Origin: Kocuria soli
GTDB taxonomy: Bacteria; Actinomycetota; Actinomycetes; Actinomycetales; Micrococcaceae
Direction: 5' to 3'
NCBI RefSeq assembly: GCF_003797835.1
Contig: NZ_RKMF01000001.1
Span: 282,157 to 346,156 of the forward strand
DNA: 64,000 nucleotides
The position numbers were made by a program, and so were the translations under genes. Shown piece by piece: positions 1 to 8,375 of the stretch; within the stretch, counting starts at the first letter, position 1, and each line of letters begins with the position of its first letter. The notes beneath the pieces were generated by a model. It saw nothing but the letters and a program-made list of their open reading frames with translations. It searched no databases and was not told the DNA's origin.

Positions 1-122
1 TCCGCTGGGACGCCGTGTTGCACAACCAGAACGACGAGATCGTGGCCCAGTACGACGTCCTGACCCTGGTGGCCAAGACCTGGCCGATGCCGGAGGTCGA
101 GGAGGCAGACGCCACGGCCTGA
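1..122 (+). CDS. paaZ: PaaZ C-terminal end (partial)
   Basis: This is the 3' end of a gene that starts before the window; about 39 codons are visible and it stops with TGA at 120-122. The visible end (RWDAVLHNQNDEIVAQYDVL, then TLVAKTW) resembles the last beta strand of the MaoC-like hotdog domain that closes PaaZ, the oxepin-CoA hydrolase and semialdehyde dehydrogenase of aerobic phenylacetate degradation. The paa genes that follow support the call. A stand-alone MaoC hydratase would look the same over this short stretch. A small palindrome (TGCCCGCGGGCA, 136-147) lies between its stop and the converging P450 gene. Confidence 0.6.
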   Translation, partial: RWDAVLHNQNDEIVAQYDVLTLVAKTWPMPEVEEADATA

Positions 123-154
123 GCCGACGAGCACCTGCCCGCGGGCACTGCGGT

Positions 155-1435
155 TCAGGCCGTGGTAGCGGCTTCGCGGGGAGCCGTGAGCAGGAGTCCG
201 CGCACCGCGTACCCGGCCACCACGTCCTCCCACTCGATCCGCGGGGTGGACATCATGCTGACGTTGCGCCGGAAGAGACGTTCCAGGAAGATCTCCGATT
301 CCAGAATGGCTATCGAGTTCCCGGGGCAGCGGTGCACCCCGTCCCCGAAGGACATGACCTCGGGGCGCACGCCGCGGGACAGGTCGCGTCCGGGGCACAG
401 CGATTCGGCGTCGTCTCCGAGTTGCCCGGCATCCGAGTTCGCCTGACGGACGTAGAGCTGCAGGCGCGCTCCCGCGGGGATCACGTGTTCCGTGCCTGCC
501 GAGTCCACCAACCGGAGTTCGTCCTGGGCGCGGCGGTAGAGGTGGCCGACCACCGGTTCCAGGCGCAGGATCTCGTGGAGGATCGCGCGCCGCCCGGCGG
601 AATCCGTCGAGAGGAACCGCCGCCGCAGGTCGTCCTTCTCCACGAGGTGCCACGTGGCCATCTGCAGGAACTCACGGGTGGTCACCATGCCTGCGGCACC
701 GTAGGTCAGGCACTCCATGAGGATCTCCAGGTCGGAGTAGCCCTCACCGATCAGGTGGGTGATCACGTCGTCGGGGGGTTCCGCACCACCCTGCGTCGCC
801 GCTTTCAACGCGTCGCGGTGGGAGCGGATGGCCGGGCGCACGTCCTTGAGGAAGAACCATCCCAGTTTCGCCACCTGCTGCGCCGTCTCCGGGGCTGTCT
901 TCACACGAGCCCACCAGCCCGCGCGCAGTTCGCCGAGCATGGAGTCGGGCTGGTCGAAGAAGGCCGCCAACCGCCAGGCCATGCGCTCCTGGTCCGAGGC
1001 CGTCAGCCCGATGACGCGGGCGGCCACCTGGGTGGAGAAGTGCAGCGCGATGTCGCCCAGGTCGTGGGCGTGTCCGTCGTCGAACTGCGTCAGGAAGGCC
1101 TCTGCCCTCCGGGTAACCAGGTCCCGGTAGTCTCGGTCGACCACCGCCGGGGCGAAGAACCGCGTGATCTTGCTGCGCTGTTCCCGATGAGCGGGTCCGT
1201 CCGCGTAGAGCACGGGCCACCGCTTGAGCGGGAGGGACTGCGTGGCCACTTCGACGGCGAACCCGGACTGCTTGGTGGCCCCACCTGCGCGGAGGATCTC
1301 GCGCACCAACGCAAGGGAGCGGACGTGCCACCGCCCGTCCCGCTCCTCGATGTCGGGCAAGGGCGTCTCACCGGCGGGCAGCGCCTTGCGGTCTCCGGCG
1401 TCTTGCGGAGCGCGCGAATGGGGACACGCGGTCAC
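155..1435 (-). CDS. Cytochrome P450
   Basis: A 426-residue bacterial class I type P450, a haem-thiolate monooxygenase of unknown substrate. The haem-binding loop FGDGVHRCPG holds the Cys ligand near residue 370. The K-helix ExxR is seen in EILRLEP, and the I-helix oxygen-activation region in AAGMVTT. I chose the GTG at 1435 because a longer in-frame start would run into the regulator gene, whose stop is 7 bases upstream; the pair is probably one transcript. No ferredoxin or ferredoxin reductase is adjacent. Its position inside the phenylacetate locus suggests an aromatic substrate, but that is only inference from context. Confidence 0.88.
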   Translation of the reverse strand: MTACPHSRAPQDAGDRKALPAGETPLPDIEERDGRWHVRSLALVREILRAGGATKQSGFAVEVATQSLPLKRWPVLYADGPAHREQRSKITRFFAPAVVDRDYRDLVTRRAEAFLTQFDDGHAHDLGDIALHFSTQVAARVIGLTASDQERMAWRLAAFFDQPDSMLGELRAGWWARVKTAPETAQQVAKLGWFFLKDVRPAIRSHRDALKAATQGGAEPPDDVITHLIGEGYSDLEILMECLTYGAAGMVTTREFLQMATWHLVEKDDLRRRFLSTDSAGRRAILHEILRLEPVVGHLYRRAQDELRLVDSAGTEHVIPAGARLQLYVRQANSDAGQLGDDAESLCPGRDLSRGVRPEVMSFGDGVHRCPGNSIAILESEIFLERLFRRNVSMMSTPRIEWEDVVAGYAVRGLLLTAPREAATTA

Positions 1436-1442
1436 GACGGGC

Positions 1443-2057
1443 TCACCGGCTGTCGGTCGGGCCGCGCAACCCGTCCAGGGCGATCTTGGCCACGGTGTCC
1501 GCCACGACGTCCGCACTGCCGATCGTCGTGGGGCGGTACCAGTCCACCAGGGAGTTGACCATGCCCAGCAGTAGACGCGGAGCCGCCACGGCGCTCACGT
1601 CCTGGCGGATCTGACCGTCCTCCTGCGCCCGGGTGATCAGTTCCCCGAGTTGGCGGGTGAATTGGCGCCGACGCTGCAGGGCCGCCATCTCGACCTCCGA
1701 GTTCCCGCGCAACCGCAGCAGCAGGGTCACGTACGGCATCTGCTCCACCAAGACCCGCACCGTCCCGCGCAGCACGGCCTCCAACTGGTCGACGGCGTCC
1801 AGCTTCTGGTCCTGAACCCGCTGGTACTCCGCCTCCAAGGCGTCCAGGGCCCGGTTGAGCGCCAGCTCGAGCAACTCCTCCTTGGAAGCCACGTGATGGT
1901 AGATCGCGGACTTGGTGATTCCGAGCTCTTCGGCGAGTTTCCCCATCGACGTCGCGTCGTAGCCGTGTTCGTTGAACACCTGGACGCAGACCTGCAACAA
2001 CTGTTCGCGGTCATACCCGGGCCGCCCACGGCGGACGGGACTGTGCGTGCTTGTCAT
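1443..2057 (-). CDS. paaR: TetR-family regulator, probable PaaR
   Basis: A 204-residue TetR repressor. The N-terminal helix-turn-helix is clear (VFNEHGYDATSMGKLAEEL followed by GITKSAIYHHVASKEEL, about residues 23-60), followed by a helical ligand domain. The ATG at 2057 precedes the typical short basic tail; the frame stays open upstream but without homology. It lies between paaK and the P450 gene on the same strand. By analogy with PaaR of other actinobacteria it probably represses the paa genes and is released by phenylacetyl-CoA. Two TetR-like palindromes in the paaI-paaA intergenic region are the likely targets. None was seen in front of this gene. Confidence 0.82.
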   Translation of the reverse strand: MTSTHSPVRRGRPGYDREQLLQVCVQVFNEHGYDATSMGKLAEELGITKSAIYHHVASKEELLELALNRALDALEAEYQRVQDQKLDAVDQLEAVLRGTVRVLVEQMPYVTLLLRLRGNSEVEMAALQRRRQFTRQLGELITRAQEDGQIRQDVSAVAAPRLLLGMVNSLVDWYRPTTIGSADVVADTVAKIALDGLRGPTDSR

Positions 2058-2230
2058 GTCGTTGTACGGCTCTCGGTCGACGGGTCTGCGGCGGTGGGTG
2101 AACCATGGAGCAGACGGGAGAATGTGGCGGGAACCCACCCGGGTGTCGGGTGCGGACCGCCGGAAAGGTGGTAGCCAGCCTACGCGTCGGAGCACGCCGA
2201 GCGGGCGCCGCGGGGACATTTGGCGCAACA

Positions 2231-2290
2231 ACGGGCGCCCCGAGCCATGCCGTCCCTGACCAGGGACAAGGCATCGCTCGGGGCGCCCGT
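2231..2290 (-). terminator. Large hairpin downstream of paaK
   Basis: A 60-base nearly perfect inverted repeat. The arms begin ACGGGCGCCCCGAGC and end GCTCGGGGCGCCCGT, with two further paired blocks (ATGCC/GGCAT and GTCCCTG/CAGGGAC) separated by one or two unpaired bases. It begins 48 bases after the paaK stop and sits in the 280-base gap before the regulator gene. No long T run follows on either strand, so it may end transcription without a classical U tract or may stabilise the paaIK mRNA. Confidence 0.7.
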
Positions 2291-2337
2291 GGCACCCGTG
2301 GGTTCCGCGTACCTGCCGCAAGGAGCCCACGGTGGGG

Positions 2338-3684
2338 TCACTTGTTGCGTTCGTCGAAGATCCGGCGGATCTTGCCAGAGGACCGCTGGAGGGACCCGGG
2401 TTCCTCGATCGTGATGGTGCAGGAGGAACCGATCTTGGTCTTGATCTCCTGCTTGAGGTGCTTGGCAGCCTCCTCCGCGTTCTCCCGGGACGCGTCCTCA
2501 CGGCGTTCGATCCGCACGGTCATCTGATCCATACGACCCGGACGGGTCAGGACGAGCTGGAAGTGGGGCGAAAGGGTGGGCTCCTGCAGTGCCAGTTCCT
2601 CGATCTGGGACGGGAACAGGTTGACGCCGCGCAGGATGATCATGTCGTCCGAACGCCCCGTGATGCGCCCCATGCGCCGGTGACCCGGGCGTGCCGTTCC
2701 GGGCAGCAACCGGGTGAGGTCGTGGGTCCGGTAACGGATGATCGGCAACGCTTCCTTGGTCAGCGCCGTGAACACGAGTTCACCCGGGCGACCGAGCTCC
2801 ATGACCTCGTCCGTCATGGGATCGATGATCTCCGGGCGGAAGTGGTCCTCCCAGATGTGCGAACCGTCCTTGCTCTCCGCGGACTCGCCGGCCACGCCGG
2901 GGCCCATGACCTCGGAGAGGCCGTAGATGTCGGCGGCGGTGATGCCGAAGGTCTGCTCGATCTCCCGGCGCATCTCCTCCGTCCAGGGCTCGGCACCCAG
3001 GACGGCGTGCTTGAGGGAGGTTTCCTTGGGGTCCAGGCCCTGTGCGCGGAATCCGTCCGCAATGGTCAGCAGGTAGGTCGGTGTGGACAGGATCGCCTGG
3101 GGTTCGAAGTCCCGAATCAGCTGGACCTGCTTCTCCGTCTGGCCGCCGGACATGGGGATGACGGCGCAACCCAGTCGCTCGGCCCCGTAGTGCGCGCCCA
3201 ACCCGCCCGTGAACAGGCCGTAGCCGTATGCGTTGTGCACCTTGTCCCCGGGGCGGATCCCGGAGAGCCGGAAGCAGCGGGCGACCAGCGTGCCCCAGGT
3301 CTGCAGTTCGTTCTCCGTGTAGGCCACCACGGTGGGCTGGCCGGTGGTTCCGGAGGAGGCGTGGATGCGCCGGATCTCGGACATGTCAACCGCGAAGGCC
3401 TTGAACGGGTAGGCCTTCCGGAGGAATTCCTTGTCCGTGTAGGGGAACAGCTTGAGGTCTTCGAGTTCCTTGAAGTCGTTCGGGTGCACGCCGTGGGCGT
3501 CGTAGAGCTCCCGGTAGGCGTCCACGCGCTCGTAGGCGTAGTGCAGGCTCCACCGCAGGCGCTCGAACTGCAACGCCTCGATCTGGTCCCGGCTCATCAT
3601 CTCCTCGGGGTCCGGCTGAGACCGGTCCGCAGGGGGCGCGCTGGGGGTGTAGGGATTCTTCACGGCATCGGTGATGTCGGTCAT
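2338..3684 (-). CDS. paaK: Phenylacetate-CoA ligase PaaK
   Basis: A 448-residue AMP-forming ligase that activates phenylacetate to phenylacetyl-CoA, the first step of the pathway. The adenylate-forming signature SSGTTGQPTVVAYT, the motif YGLSEVMGPGV and the C-terminal hinge GRSDDMIILRGVNLFPSQIE are all present in family order. Length fits PaaK (about 430-450). The start at 3684 (MTDITDAV) has an AGAGGA ribosome binding site and lies 12 bases after the paaI stop, so paaI and paaK are co-transcribed leftward from the shared promoter region. Confidence 0.95.
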   Translation of the reverse strand: MTDITDAVKNPYTPSAPPADRSQPDPEEMMSRDQIEALQFERLRWSLHYAYERVDAYRELYDAHGVHPNDFKELEDLKLFPYTDKEFLRKAYPFKAFAVDMSEIRRIHASSGTTGQPTVVAYTENELQTWGTLVARCFRLSGIRPGDKVHNAYGYGLFTGGLGAHYGAERLGCAVIPMSGGQTEKQVQLIRDFEPQAILSTPTYLLTIADGFRAQGLDPKETSLKHAVLGAEPWTEEMRREIEQTFGITAADIYGLSEVMGPGVAGESAESKDGSHIWEDHFRPEIIDPMTDEVMELGRPGELVFTALTKEALPIIRYRTHDLTRLLPGTARPGHRRMGRITGRSDDMIILRGVNLFPSQIEELALQEPTLSPHFQLVLTRPGRMDQMTVRIERREDASRENAEEAAKHLKQEIKTKIGSSCTITIEEPGSLQRSSGKIRRIFDERNK

Positions 3685-3695
3685 GACAAGTCCTC

Positions 3696-4103
3696 TCAGG
3701 CTTCCTTGGGCGCAGGGATCGTGCGGTAGCGACCGCGGAACAACACGACCACGGTCTGCTCGTGGCGCACGGTGATGTCGCAGATTCCGCTTCGTCCGTT
3801 CTGCTGCAGAAGGTGACCCTCCGCTTCCAGGACGTCCCCGGCCCGGGTGGGTGCCAGGAAATTGATGTCCACACCGGTTGCAACGGTCACGGTGCCGTCG
3901 TCGTCGGTGGGGTGATTGCACGTGAGCGCAAAGCACGTGTCGGCCAGGGTGAAGACCATGCCGCCGTGACTGATGCCGAACCCGTTGACCATCTCCTCGC
4001 GCACCGTCATCTGTACGACGGCGTGGCCGTGTTCGGCTGCAACGACCTCAATACCCATCCACCGGGTAGCGGCGTCGTTGGCCAGGATCTTGTGCTCTCC
4101 CAC
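3696..4103 (-). CDS. paaI: PaaI-type hydroxyphenylacetyl-CoA thioesterase
   Basis: A 135-residue hotdog thioesterase. In the Paa pathway PaaI hydrolyses dead-end ring-hydroxylated CoA esters and so frees trapped CoA. The family motif FGISHGGMVFTLADTCFA is present, with the HGG turn and the helix carrying the catalytic Asp. The GTG start at 4103 (VGEHKIL) is preceded by GGGAGG at good spacing; a longer in-frame ATG at 4172 would run through the operator and promoter region and is unlikely. First gene of the leftward paaI-paaK unit. Confidence 0.92.
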   Translation of the reverse strand: MGEHKILANDAATRWMGIEVVAAEHGHAVVQMTVREEMVNGFGISHGGMVFTLADTCFALTCNHPTDDDGTVTVATGVDINFLAPTRAGDVLEAEGHLLQQNGRSGICDITVRHEQTVVVLFRGRYRTIPAPKEA

Positions 4104-4118
4104 GCAACCTCCCAAAAA

Positions 4119-4132
4119 TGACCGATCGGTCA
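4119..4132. promoter_or_regulatory. Putative PaaR operator 1
   Basis: A perfect 14-base palindrome TGACCGATCGGTCA followed by GTAA, 16 bases upstream of the paaI start codon. Its size and symmetry are typical of TetR-family operators. It is nearly identical to the second copy 99 bases away, and a TetR gene lies in the same locus. A TTGACA element on the minus strand (4167-4172) could be the -35 of the leftward promoter, but a clear -10 was not found. Confidence 0.75.
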
Positions 4133-4188
4133 GTAATGACCACAGAGAACCATTGCGCCGCCGTTGTGTCAAGACTCACAAAACGGCA

Positions 4189-4218
4189 TTGACGACGACG
4201 GCACCGTACGCCTATCCT
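4189..4218 (+). promoter_or_regulatory. Putative paaA promoter
   Basis: TTGACG at 4189-4194 matches a sigma-70-type -35 in five of six positions. TATCCT at 4213-4218 is a reasonable -10, with an 18-base spacer. Operator 2 begins at the last base of the -10, so a bound repressor would cover the start site. Assigned by eye only. Confidence 0.5.
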
Positions 4219-4231
4219 GACCGAACGGTCA
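4218..4231. promoter_or_regulatory. Putative PaaR operator 2
   Basis: TGACCGAACGGTCA followed by GTAA. It differs from operator 1 only at the centre (AA instead of AT) and shares the same flank. It overlaps the proposed -10 and start site of paaA. Confidence 0.75.
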
Positions 4232-4307
4232 GTAAATGCCGTGAGCTGTTCACCGCCCCATCACACCGATCCGACCGCCGATCAACTCATCGACAGTGGG
4301 CAAGCAG

Positions 4308-4333
4308 CATGAGCCAGGGACATGAGCCAGGGA
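4308..4333. repeat. 13-base tandem duplication in the paaA leader
   Basis: CATGAGCCAGGGA occurs twice head to tail (4308-4320 and 4321-4333), just upstream of the paaA ribosome binding site. Each copy holds an ATG that opens a short decoy start; the true start is the ATG at 4344, supported by homology. Confidence 0.85.
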
Positions 4334-4343
4334 AGGGACAGTC

Positions 4344-5318
4344 ATGACCGACCAAGAAGCCACTCAGCAGGAAACCACCGGCCAGGAGTACTTCGACCAC
4401 CTCATCGAGCAGGACTCCCGCGTGGAACCGCGCGACTGGATGCCGGAGGCCTACCGCAAGACCCTGACCCGCCAGGTGTCCCAGCACGCGCACTCCGAGA
4501 TCATCGGCATGCAGCCGGAAGCCAACTGGATCACCCGTGCGCCGTCGTTGAAGCGCAAGGCCATCCTGATGGCCAAGGTGCAGGACGAAGCCGGCCACGG
4601 CCTCTACCTCTACTCGGCGGCCGAGACGCTGGGCACCCCGCGCGACGTGCTCAACCAACAGTTGCTGGACGGCAAGGCCAAGTACTCCTCGATCTTCAAC
4701 TACCCCGCCCGCACCTGGGCGGACATCGGCGCCATCGGTTGGCTGGTCGACGGGGCCGCGATCTGCAATCAGGTCCCGCTGTGCCGCGCCTCCTACGGGC
4801 CCTACGGACGCGCCATGGTCCGGATCTGCAAGGAGGAGTCCTTCCACCAGCGCCAGGGCTGGGAGATCCTCTACGAGCTCTCCAACGGAACCCCCGAGCA
4901 GAAGCAGATGGCGCAGGACGCCGTGAACCGCTTCTACGGTCCGGCCCTGCAGATGTTCGGCCCGCCGGATGCCGATTCCCCGCACTCCCAGCAGTCCATG
5001 GACTGGAAGATCAAGCGGTTCTCCAACGACGACCTGCGTCAGCGCTTCGTGGACATGATCGTGCCGCAGGTCGAGGCCCTGGGCCTGACCCTGCCCGACC
5101 CGGACCTCAAGTGGAACGAGGACCGCGGCCATTACGACTACGGCGAGCTCGACTGGGAGGAGTTCTTCGCGGTCATCAAGGGCCAGGGGCCGTGCAACCG
5201 GCAGCGCATGCAGCGTCGTCGTGAAGCCCACCGTGAAGGCGCCTGGGTCCGCGAGGCCGCAGCAGCGTACGCAGAAAAGACCAGCCAGACCGCCGCATCG
5301 GCACTGATCGGAGCCTGA
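4344..5318 (+). CDS. paaA: Phenylacetyl-CoA 1,2-epoxidase subunit PaaA
   Basis: A 324-residue catalytic subunit of the ring 1,2-epoxidase (PaaABCE), which converts phenylacetyl-CoA to the ring epoxide. It is a ferritin-like di-iron protein: metal-ligand motifs are visible as [17 protein letters not shown] and [13 protein letters not shown]. Length and sequence match the family well. It is the first gene of a tightly packed operon; paaB starts 5 bases after its stop. Confidence 0.97.
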   Translation: MTDQEATQQETTGQEYFDHLIEQDSRVEPRDWMPEAYRKTLTRQVSQHAHSEIIGMQPEANWITRAPSLKRKAILMAKVQDEAGHGLYLYSAAETLGTPRDVLNQQLLDGKAKYSSIFNYPARTWADIGAIGWLVDGAAICNQVPLCRASYGPYGRAMVRICKEESFHQRQGWEILYELSNGTPEQKQMAQDAVNRFYGPALQMFGPPDADSPHSQQSMDWKIKRFSNDDLRQRFVDMIVPQVEALGLTLPDPDLKWNEDRGHYDYGELDWEEFFAVIKGQGPCNRQRMQRRREAHREGAWVREAAAAYAEKTSQTAASALIGA

Positions 5319-5323
5319 GACAC

Positions 5324-5725
5324 ATGAGCGACAACACTTCGGAGCAGAACACCGGCATCGGCGGCGCAGAGGCCACGGGGTCCCAGCCCACCCCCATCTC
5401 GGACGCCCAGAGCCACCCGAGCAACAGCGGGTCCAAGGCGGGCTCGGAGGCCTGGCCCATGTGGGAGGTGTTCGTGCGTTCCTCGCGCGGCCTGTCCCAC
5501 GTCCACGCCGGCTCCCTGCACGCCCCGGACGCCACCATGGCCGTGCGCAACGCCCGTGACCTGTACACCCGCCGCAACGAAGGCACCTCCGTGTGGGTGG
5601 TTCCCTCCGAGGCCGTGACCTCCTCCGACCCCGACTCCAAGGGCGGGTACTTCGAATCCGCTGCGGGCAAGGCCTACCGCCACGCCACGTACTACACCAA
5701 GAGCGAAGGGGTGAAGCACCTGTGA
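5324..5725 (+). CDS. paaB: Phenylacetyl-CoA epoxidase subunit PaaB
   Basis: A 133-residue protein. The first 40 residues are a low-complexity extension rich in Ser, Gly and Asn. The PaaB core starts at WPMWEVFVRSSRGLSHVHAG and continues with APDATMAVRNARDLYTRR. PaaB is a small structural subunit that bridges PaaAC dimers. The stop overlaps the paaC start (GTGA). Confidence 0.95.
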   Translation: MSDNTSEQNTGIGGAEATGSQPTPISDAQSHPSNSGSKAGSEAWPMWEVFVRSSRGLSHVHAGSLHAPDATMAVRNARDLYTRRNEGTSVWVVPSEAVTSSDPDSKGGYFESAAGKAYRHATYYTKSEGVKHL

Positions 5726-6549
5726 GCTTCGCAGCCACCGAATCGGCCACCACGCAGTCGGCCGGCGACGCCATCACCCCCGAGGACCTCACCGCACAGG
5801 GGGTCAAGGCCGACGAGGCCGTGGCCCGCTACGCGATGATGCTCGGCGACGACTCCCTGATGCTCGCCCAGCGCCTGGGCCACTGGATCTCCCGCGCGCC
5901 GGAACTCGAGGAGGACATCGCCCTGGGCAACATCGCCCTGGACCTCCTGGGCCACGCCCGCTTCTTCCTGACCTACGCGGGGACCGCGTGGGGCAAGACC
6001 GAGGACGACCTGGCCTACTTCCGCGACGAGGAGGAGTTCCGCTCCTGCCGTCTGGTCGAGCAGGAGAACGGCGACTTCGGTCGCACGATCGCCCGCCAGC
6101 TGGTCTTCAGCTACTACCAGTACGAGCTCTACCGCCGCCTGGTGAACTCGACCGACCGGACCCTCGCCGCCATCGCGGCCAAGGCACTCAAGGAGGTCGA
6201 GTACCACCAGGACCACGCCACCCAGTGGACGCTGCGCCTCGGCCTGGGCACTGAGGAGTCCAACCGTCGGCTCCAGGAGGGCTTCGACGTCGTCTGGCCC
6301 TACATCGACGAGTTGTTCCTGGACGTCGAGCAGGTCGCAGAACTCGGCAACCGGGCGGTCCTGCCGTCGTCCTTGCGCGAGGACACCATGGCCCGTGTGA
6401 CCAAGGCCCTCGAGGAAGCGCACCTCACGGTCCCGGATGTCAAGCCGGCCTTCGGTTCCGACCGCACGGGACGGTTCTCCGAGCAGCGGGGTTACATCCT
6501 GGCCGAGATGCAGGTGCTCGCCCGCCAGCATCCCGGCGCCACGTGGTGA
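5722..6549 (+). CDS. paaC: Phenylacetyl-CoA epoxidase subunit PaaC
   Basis: A 275-residue structural partner of PaaA. Recognisable segments are MMLGDDSLMLAQRLGHWISR, IALGNIALDLLGHARFF and EVEYHQDHATQWTLRLG. It belongs to the ferritin-like fold but lacks a working di-iron site in characterised members. The GTG at 5722 is chosen because it overlaps the paaB stop by four bases, a standard coupling arrangement; an open upstream extension of the frame lies inside paaB. Confidence 0.95.
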   Translation: MSFAATESATTQSAGDAITPEDLTAQGVKADEAVARYAMMLGDDSLMLAQRLGHWISRAPELEEDIALGNIALDLLGHARFFLTYAGTAWGKTEDDLAYFRDEEEFRSCRLVEQENGDFGRTIARQLVFSYYQYELYRRLVNSTDRTLAAIAAKALKEVEYHQDHATQWTLRLGLGTEESNRRLQEGFDVVWPYIDELFLDVEQVAELGNRAVLPSSLREDTMARVTKALEEAHLTVPDVKPAFGSDRTGRFSEQRGYILAEMQVLARQHPGATW

Positions 6550-6557
6550 GGTGCACC

Positions 6558-7166
6558 GTGACTGCGTCCCAGATGCCCGGCGGCCCCGAGATCCCGCGGA
6601 TGGATTTCGAGCAGGACCCGAACGCCGTTCCGCGTCCGGTGGGTCAGGCCGTGCCCGTTCGCGACGACGAACTGCGTCCCGCGGATCCCGTCGCGGCGCG
6701 GATCTGGGACGTGGCCGCGACGGTCAACGACCCGGAGATCCCCGTCCTGTCCGTTGCCGACCTGGGCATCCTGCGGGAGGCCCGGGCGGATGGTGAGGGT
6801 GGCGCCGTCGTCGTCATCACCCCCACCTACTCCGGGTGCCCCGCGATGGAAACCATCACGGCGGACCTGCGGGCGGCCCTGGGCGACGACGGTTTCTCGC
6901 CGGTGCGCGTGGAAACCGTCCTGGAGCCCGCCTGGACAACCGACTGGATGACGGAGGACGGGTGCCGCAAGCTCAACGAGTACGGCATCGCCCCGCCCAC
7001 CGGGCGCGCCGCAGCGGGCCCCGTGACGCTGACCCTGGGTGTGAAGTGCCCGCGGTGCAACTCCCTGTCCACGCGAGAGATGACCCATTTCGGCTCGACC
7101 TCCTGCAAATCCCTGTGGGTCTGCAACGACTGCCTAGAACCCTTCGACCACTTCAAGGTGCACTGA
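6558..7166 (+). CDS. paaD: PaaD, metal-sulfur cluster assembly factor of the Paa complex
   Basis: A 202-residue protein with a MIP18/DUF59 domain (RIWDVAATVNDPEIPVLSV, then the TYSGCPAME loop with its conserved Cys) and a C-terminal zinc-ribbon-like module with CPRC and CNDC pairs. PaaD is thought to help mature the epoxidase's metal centres. The GTG at 6558 has a GAGG at proper spacing; an in-frame ATG at 6543 overlapping paaC is the alternative. The stop overlaps the paaE start (TGATG). Confidence 0.93.
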   Translation: MTASQMPGGPEIPRMDFEQDPNAVPRPVGQAVPVRDDELRPADPVAARIWDVAATVNDPEIPVLSVADLGILREARADGEGGAVVVITPTYSGCPAMETITADLRAALGDDGFSPVRVETVLEPAWTTDWMTEDGCRKLNEYGIAPPTGRAAAGPVTLTLGVKCPRCNSLSTREMTHFGSTSCKSLWVCNDCLEPFDHFKVH

Positions 7167-8365
7167 TGAGCGAAACGATTGACACCGACGTCACCGGTAC
7201 CGACGCCGAAGCCACCCCCGGCCGCCGTCGGGCCACCTTCCACACGCTGCGTGTGTCCGAGGTCCGCCCGCTGACCGCGGAATCCGTGGAGGTCACCTTC
7301 CACGTGCCCGACGAACTGGCGGGCGACTACGACTACGCGCCGGGCCAGTACGTTGCTCTGCGCGCGCAGATCGACGGGCAGGAGGTCCGCCGGTCGTACT
7401 CGATCTGCGCCGAGCCCGTACGCGGTCAGGTCAAGGTGGCCATCAAGAAGACCCTGGGCGGCGTCTTCTCCACCTGGGCCAACGAGAACCTCAAGGTCGG
7501 TGACGAACTGGAGGTCATGAACCCGCAGGGTGCGTTCACGTCGACCCATTCGGTCAACATCACCTCCATGAACGACGCCGAACGACTGGCCGCGGCCGAG
7601 GTTGCCAAGAACGCGCACGTTCACCTGGTGGCCTTTGCCGCCGGGTCCGGCATCACACCGATCATGGCGATCACCCGGGCAGTCCTCAATGCCTCCGCGA
7701 ACTCCTCCGTGGACCTGGTGTACGCCAACAAGTCGGCCTCCGACGTGATGTTCGCCGAGGAACTGGGGGATCTGAAGGACCGCTACCCCTCCCGGTTCGC
7801 GATCCACCACGTGCTCTCCCGCGAGCAGCGCATCAACCCGCTCATGTCCGGGCGTATCGACCACGAAAAGCTGGGCGAGCTGCTGGACCACGTGATCCAG
7901 GTGGACCGGACCGACGAATGGTTCCTGTGCGGGCCGTTCGAGCTGGTGCAGCTGTGCCGGGACACCCTGGCCGACCGTGGTGTTCCCGCGGAGAACATCC
8001 GCTTCGAACTGTTCACCACGGGCAACCCAGCGGATCCGCAGGGTCAGACCGGCCGCGTGGTCCACGTGGATCCCAAGGGCGACAACGTGGAGATCACGTT
8101 CACGCTGGACGGGCTGACCGGCGAGGTGGCCTCGCCCGTCGCGGCCCGCGAAACCGTGCTGAACGCGGCCCTGCGCGCCCGGCCCGACGTCCCGTTCGCC
8201 TGTGCGGGCGGAGTGTGCGGAACGTGCCGCGCCAAGGTGGTCGAGGGCGAGTACGAGATGGCCGAGAACTTCGCGCTGGAGCCGGACGAGGTGGAGAAGG
8301 GCTACGTCCTGACCTGCCAGACCCGGGCACAGGGCAAGACCTTGACCGTGGACTACGACGCCTGA
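7166..8365 (+). CDS. paaE: Phenylacetyl-CoA epoxidase reductase PaaE
   Basis: A 399-residue NADPH-dependent reductase that feeds electrons to PaaA. Domains in order: an FAD-binding barrel with RRSYSICAEP (about residues 73-82), an NAD(P)-binding domain with AAGSGITPIMAI, and a C-terminal plant-type [2Fe-2S] ferredoxin with CAGGVCGTC near residues 346-354 and the fourth Cys in LTCQT. The stop is 10 bases before the paaG start. Confidence 0.96.
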   Translation: MSETIDTDVTGTDAEATPGRRRATFHTLRVSEVRPLTAESVEVTFHVPDELAGDYDYAPGQYVALRAQIDGQEVRRSYSICAEPVRGQVKVAIKKTLGGVFSTWANENLKVGDELEVMNPQGAFTSTHSVNITSMNDAERLAAAEVAKNAHVHLVAFAAGSGITPIMAITRAVLNASANSSVDLVYANKSASDVMFAEELGDLKDRYPSRFAIHHVLSREQRINPLMSGRIDHEKLGELLDHVIQVDRTDEWFLCGPFELVQLCRDTLADRGVPAENIRFELFTTGNPADPQGQTGRVVHVDPKGDNVEITFTLDGLTGEVASPVAARETVLNAALRARPDVPFACAGGVCGTCRAKVVEGEYEMAENFALEPDEVEKGYVLTCQTRAQGKTLTVDYDA

Positions 8366-8375
8366 GGAGGCCCGC

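Noticed and set aside
332..1558. Long open frames on the strand opposite the P450 gene
   Set aside because: They arise from the strong GC3 bias of the real gene, have no homology and no ribosome binding site.
4287..5807. 506-codon frame opposite paaA-paaB
   Set aside because: Entirely antisense to well-recognised genes; composition is that of a shadow frame.
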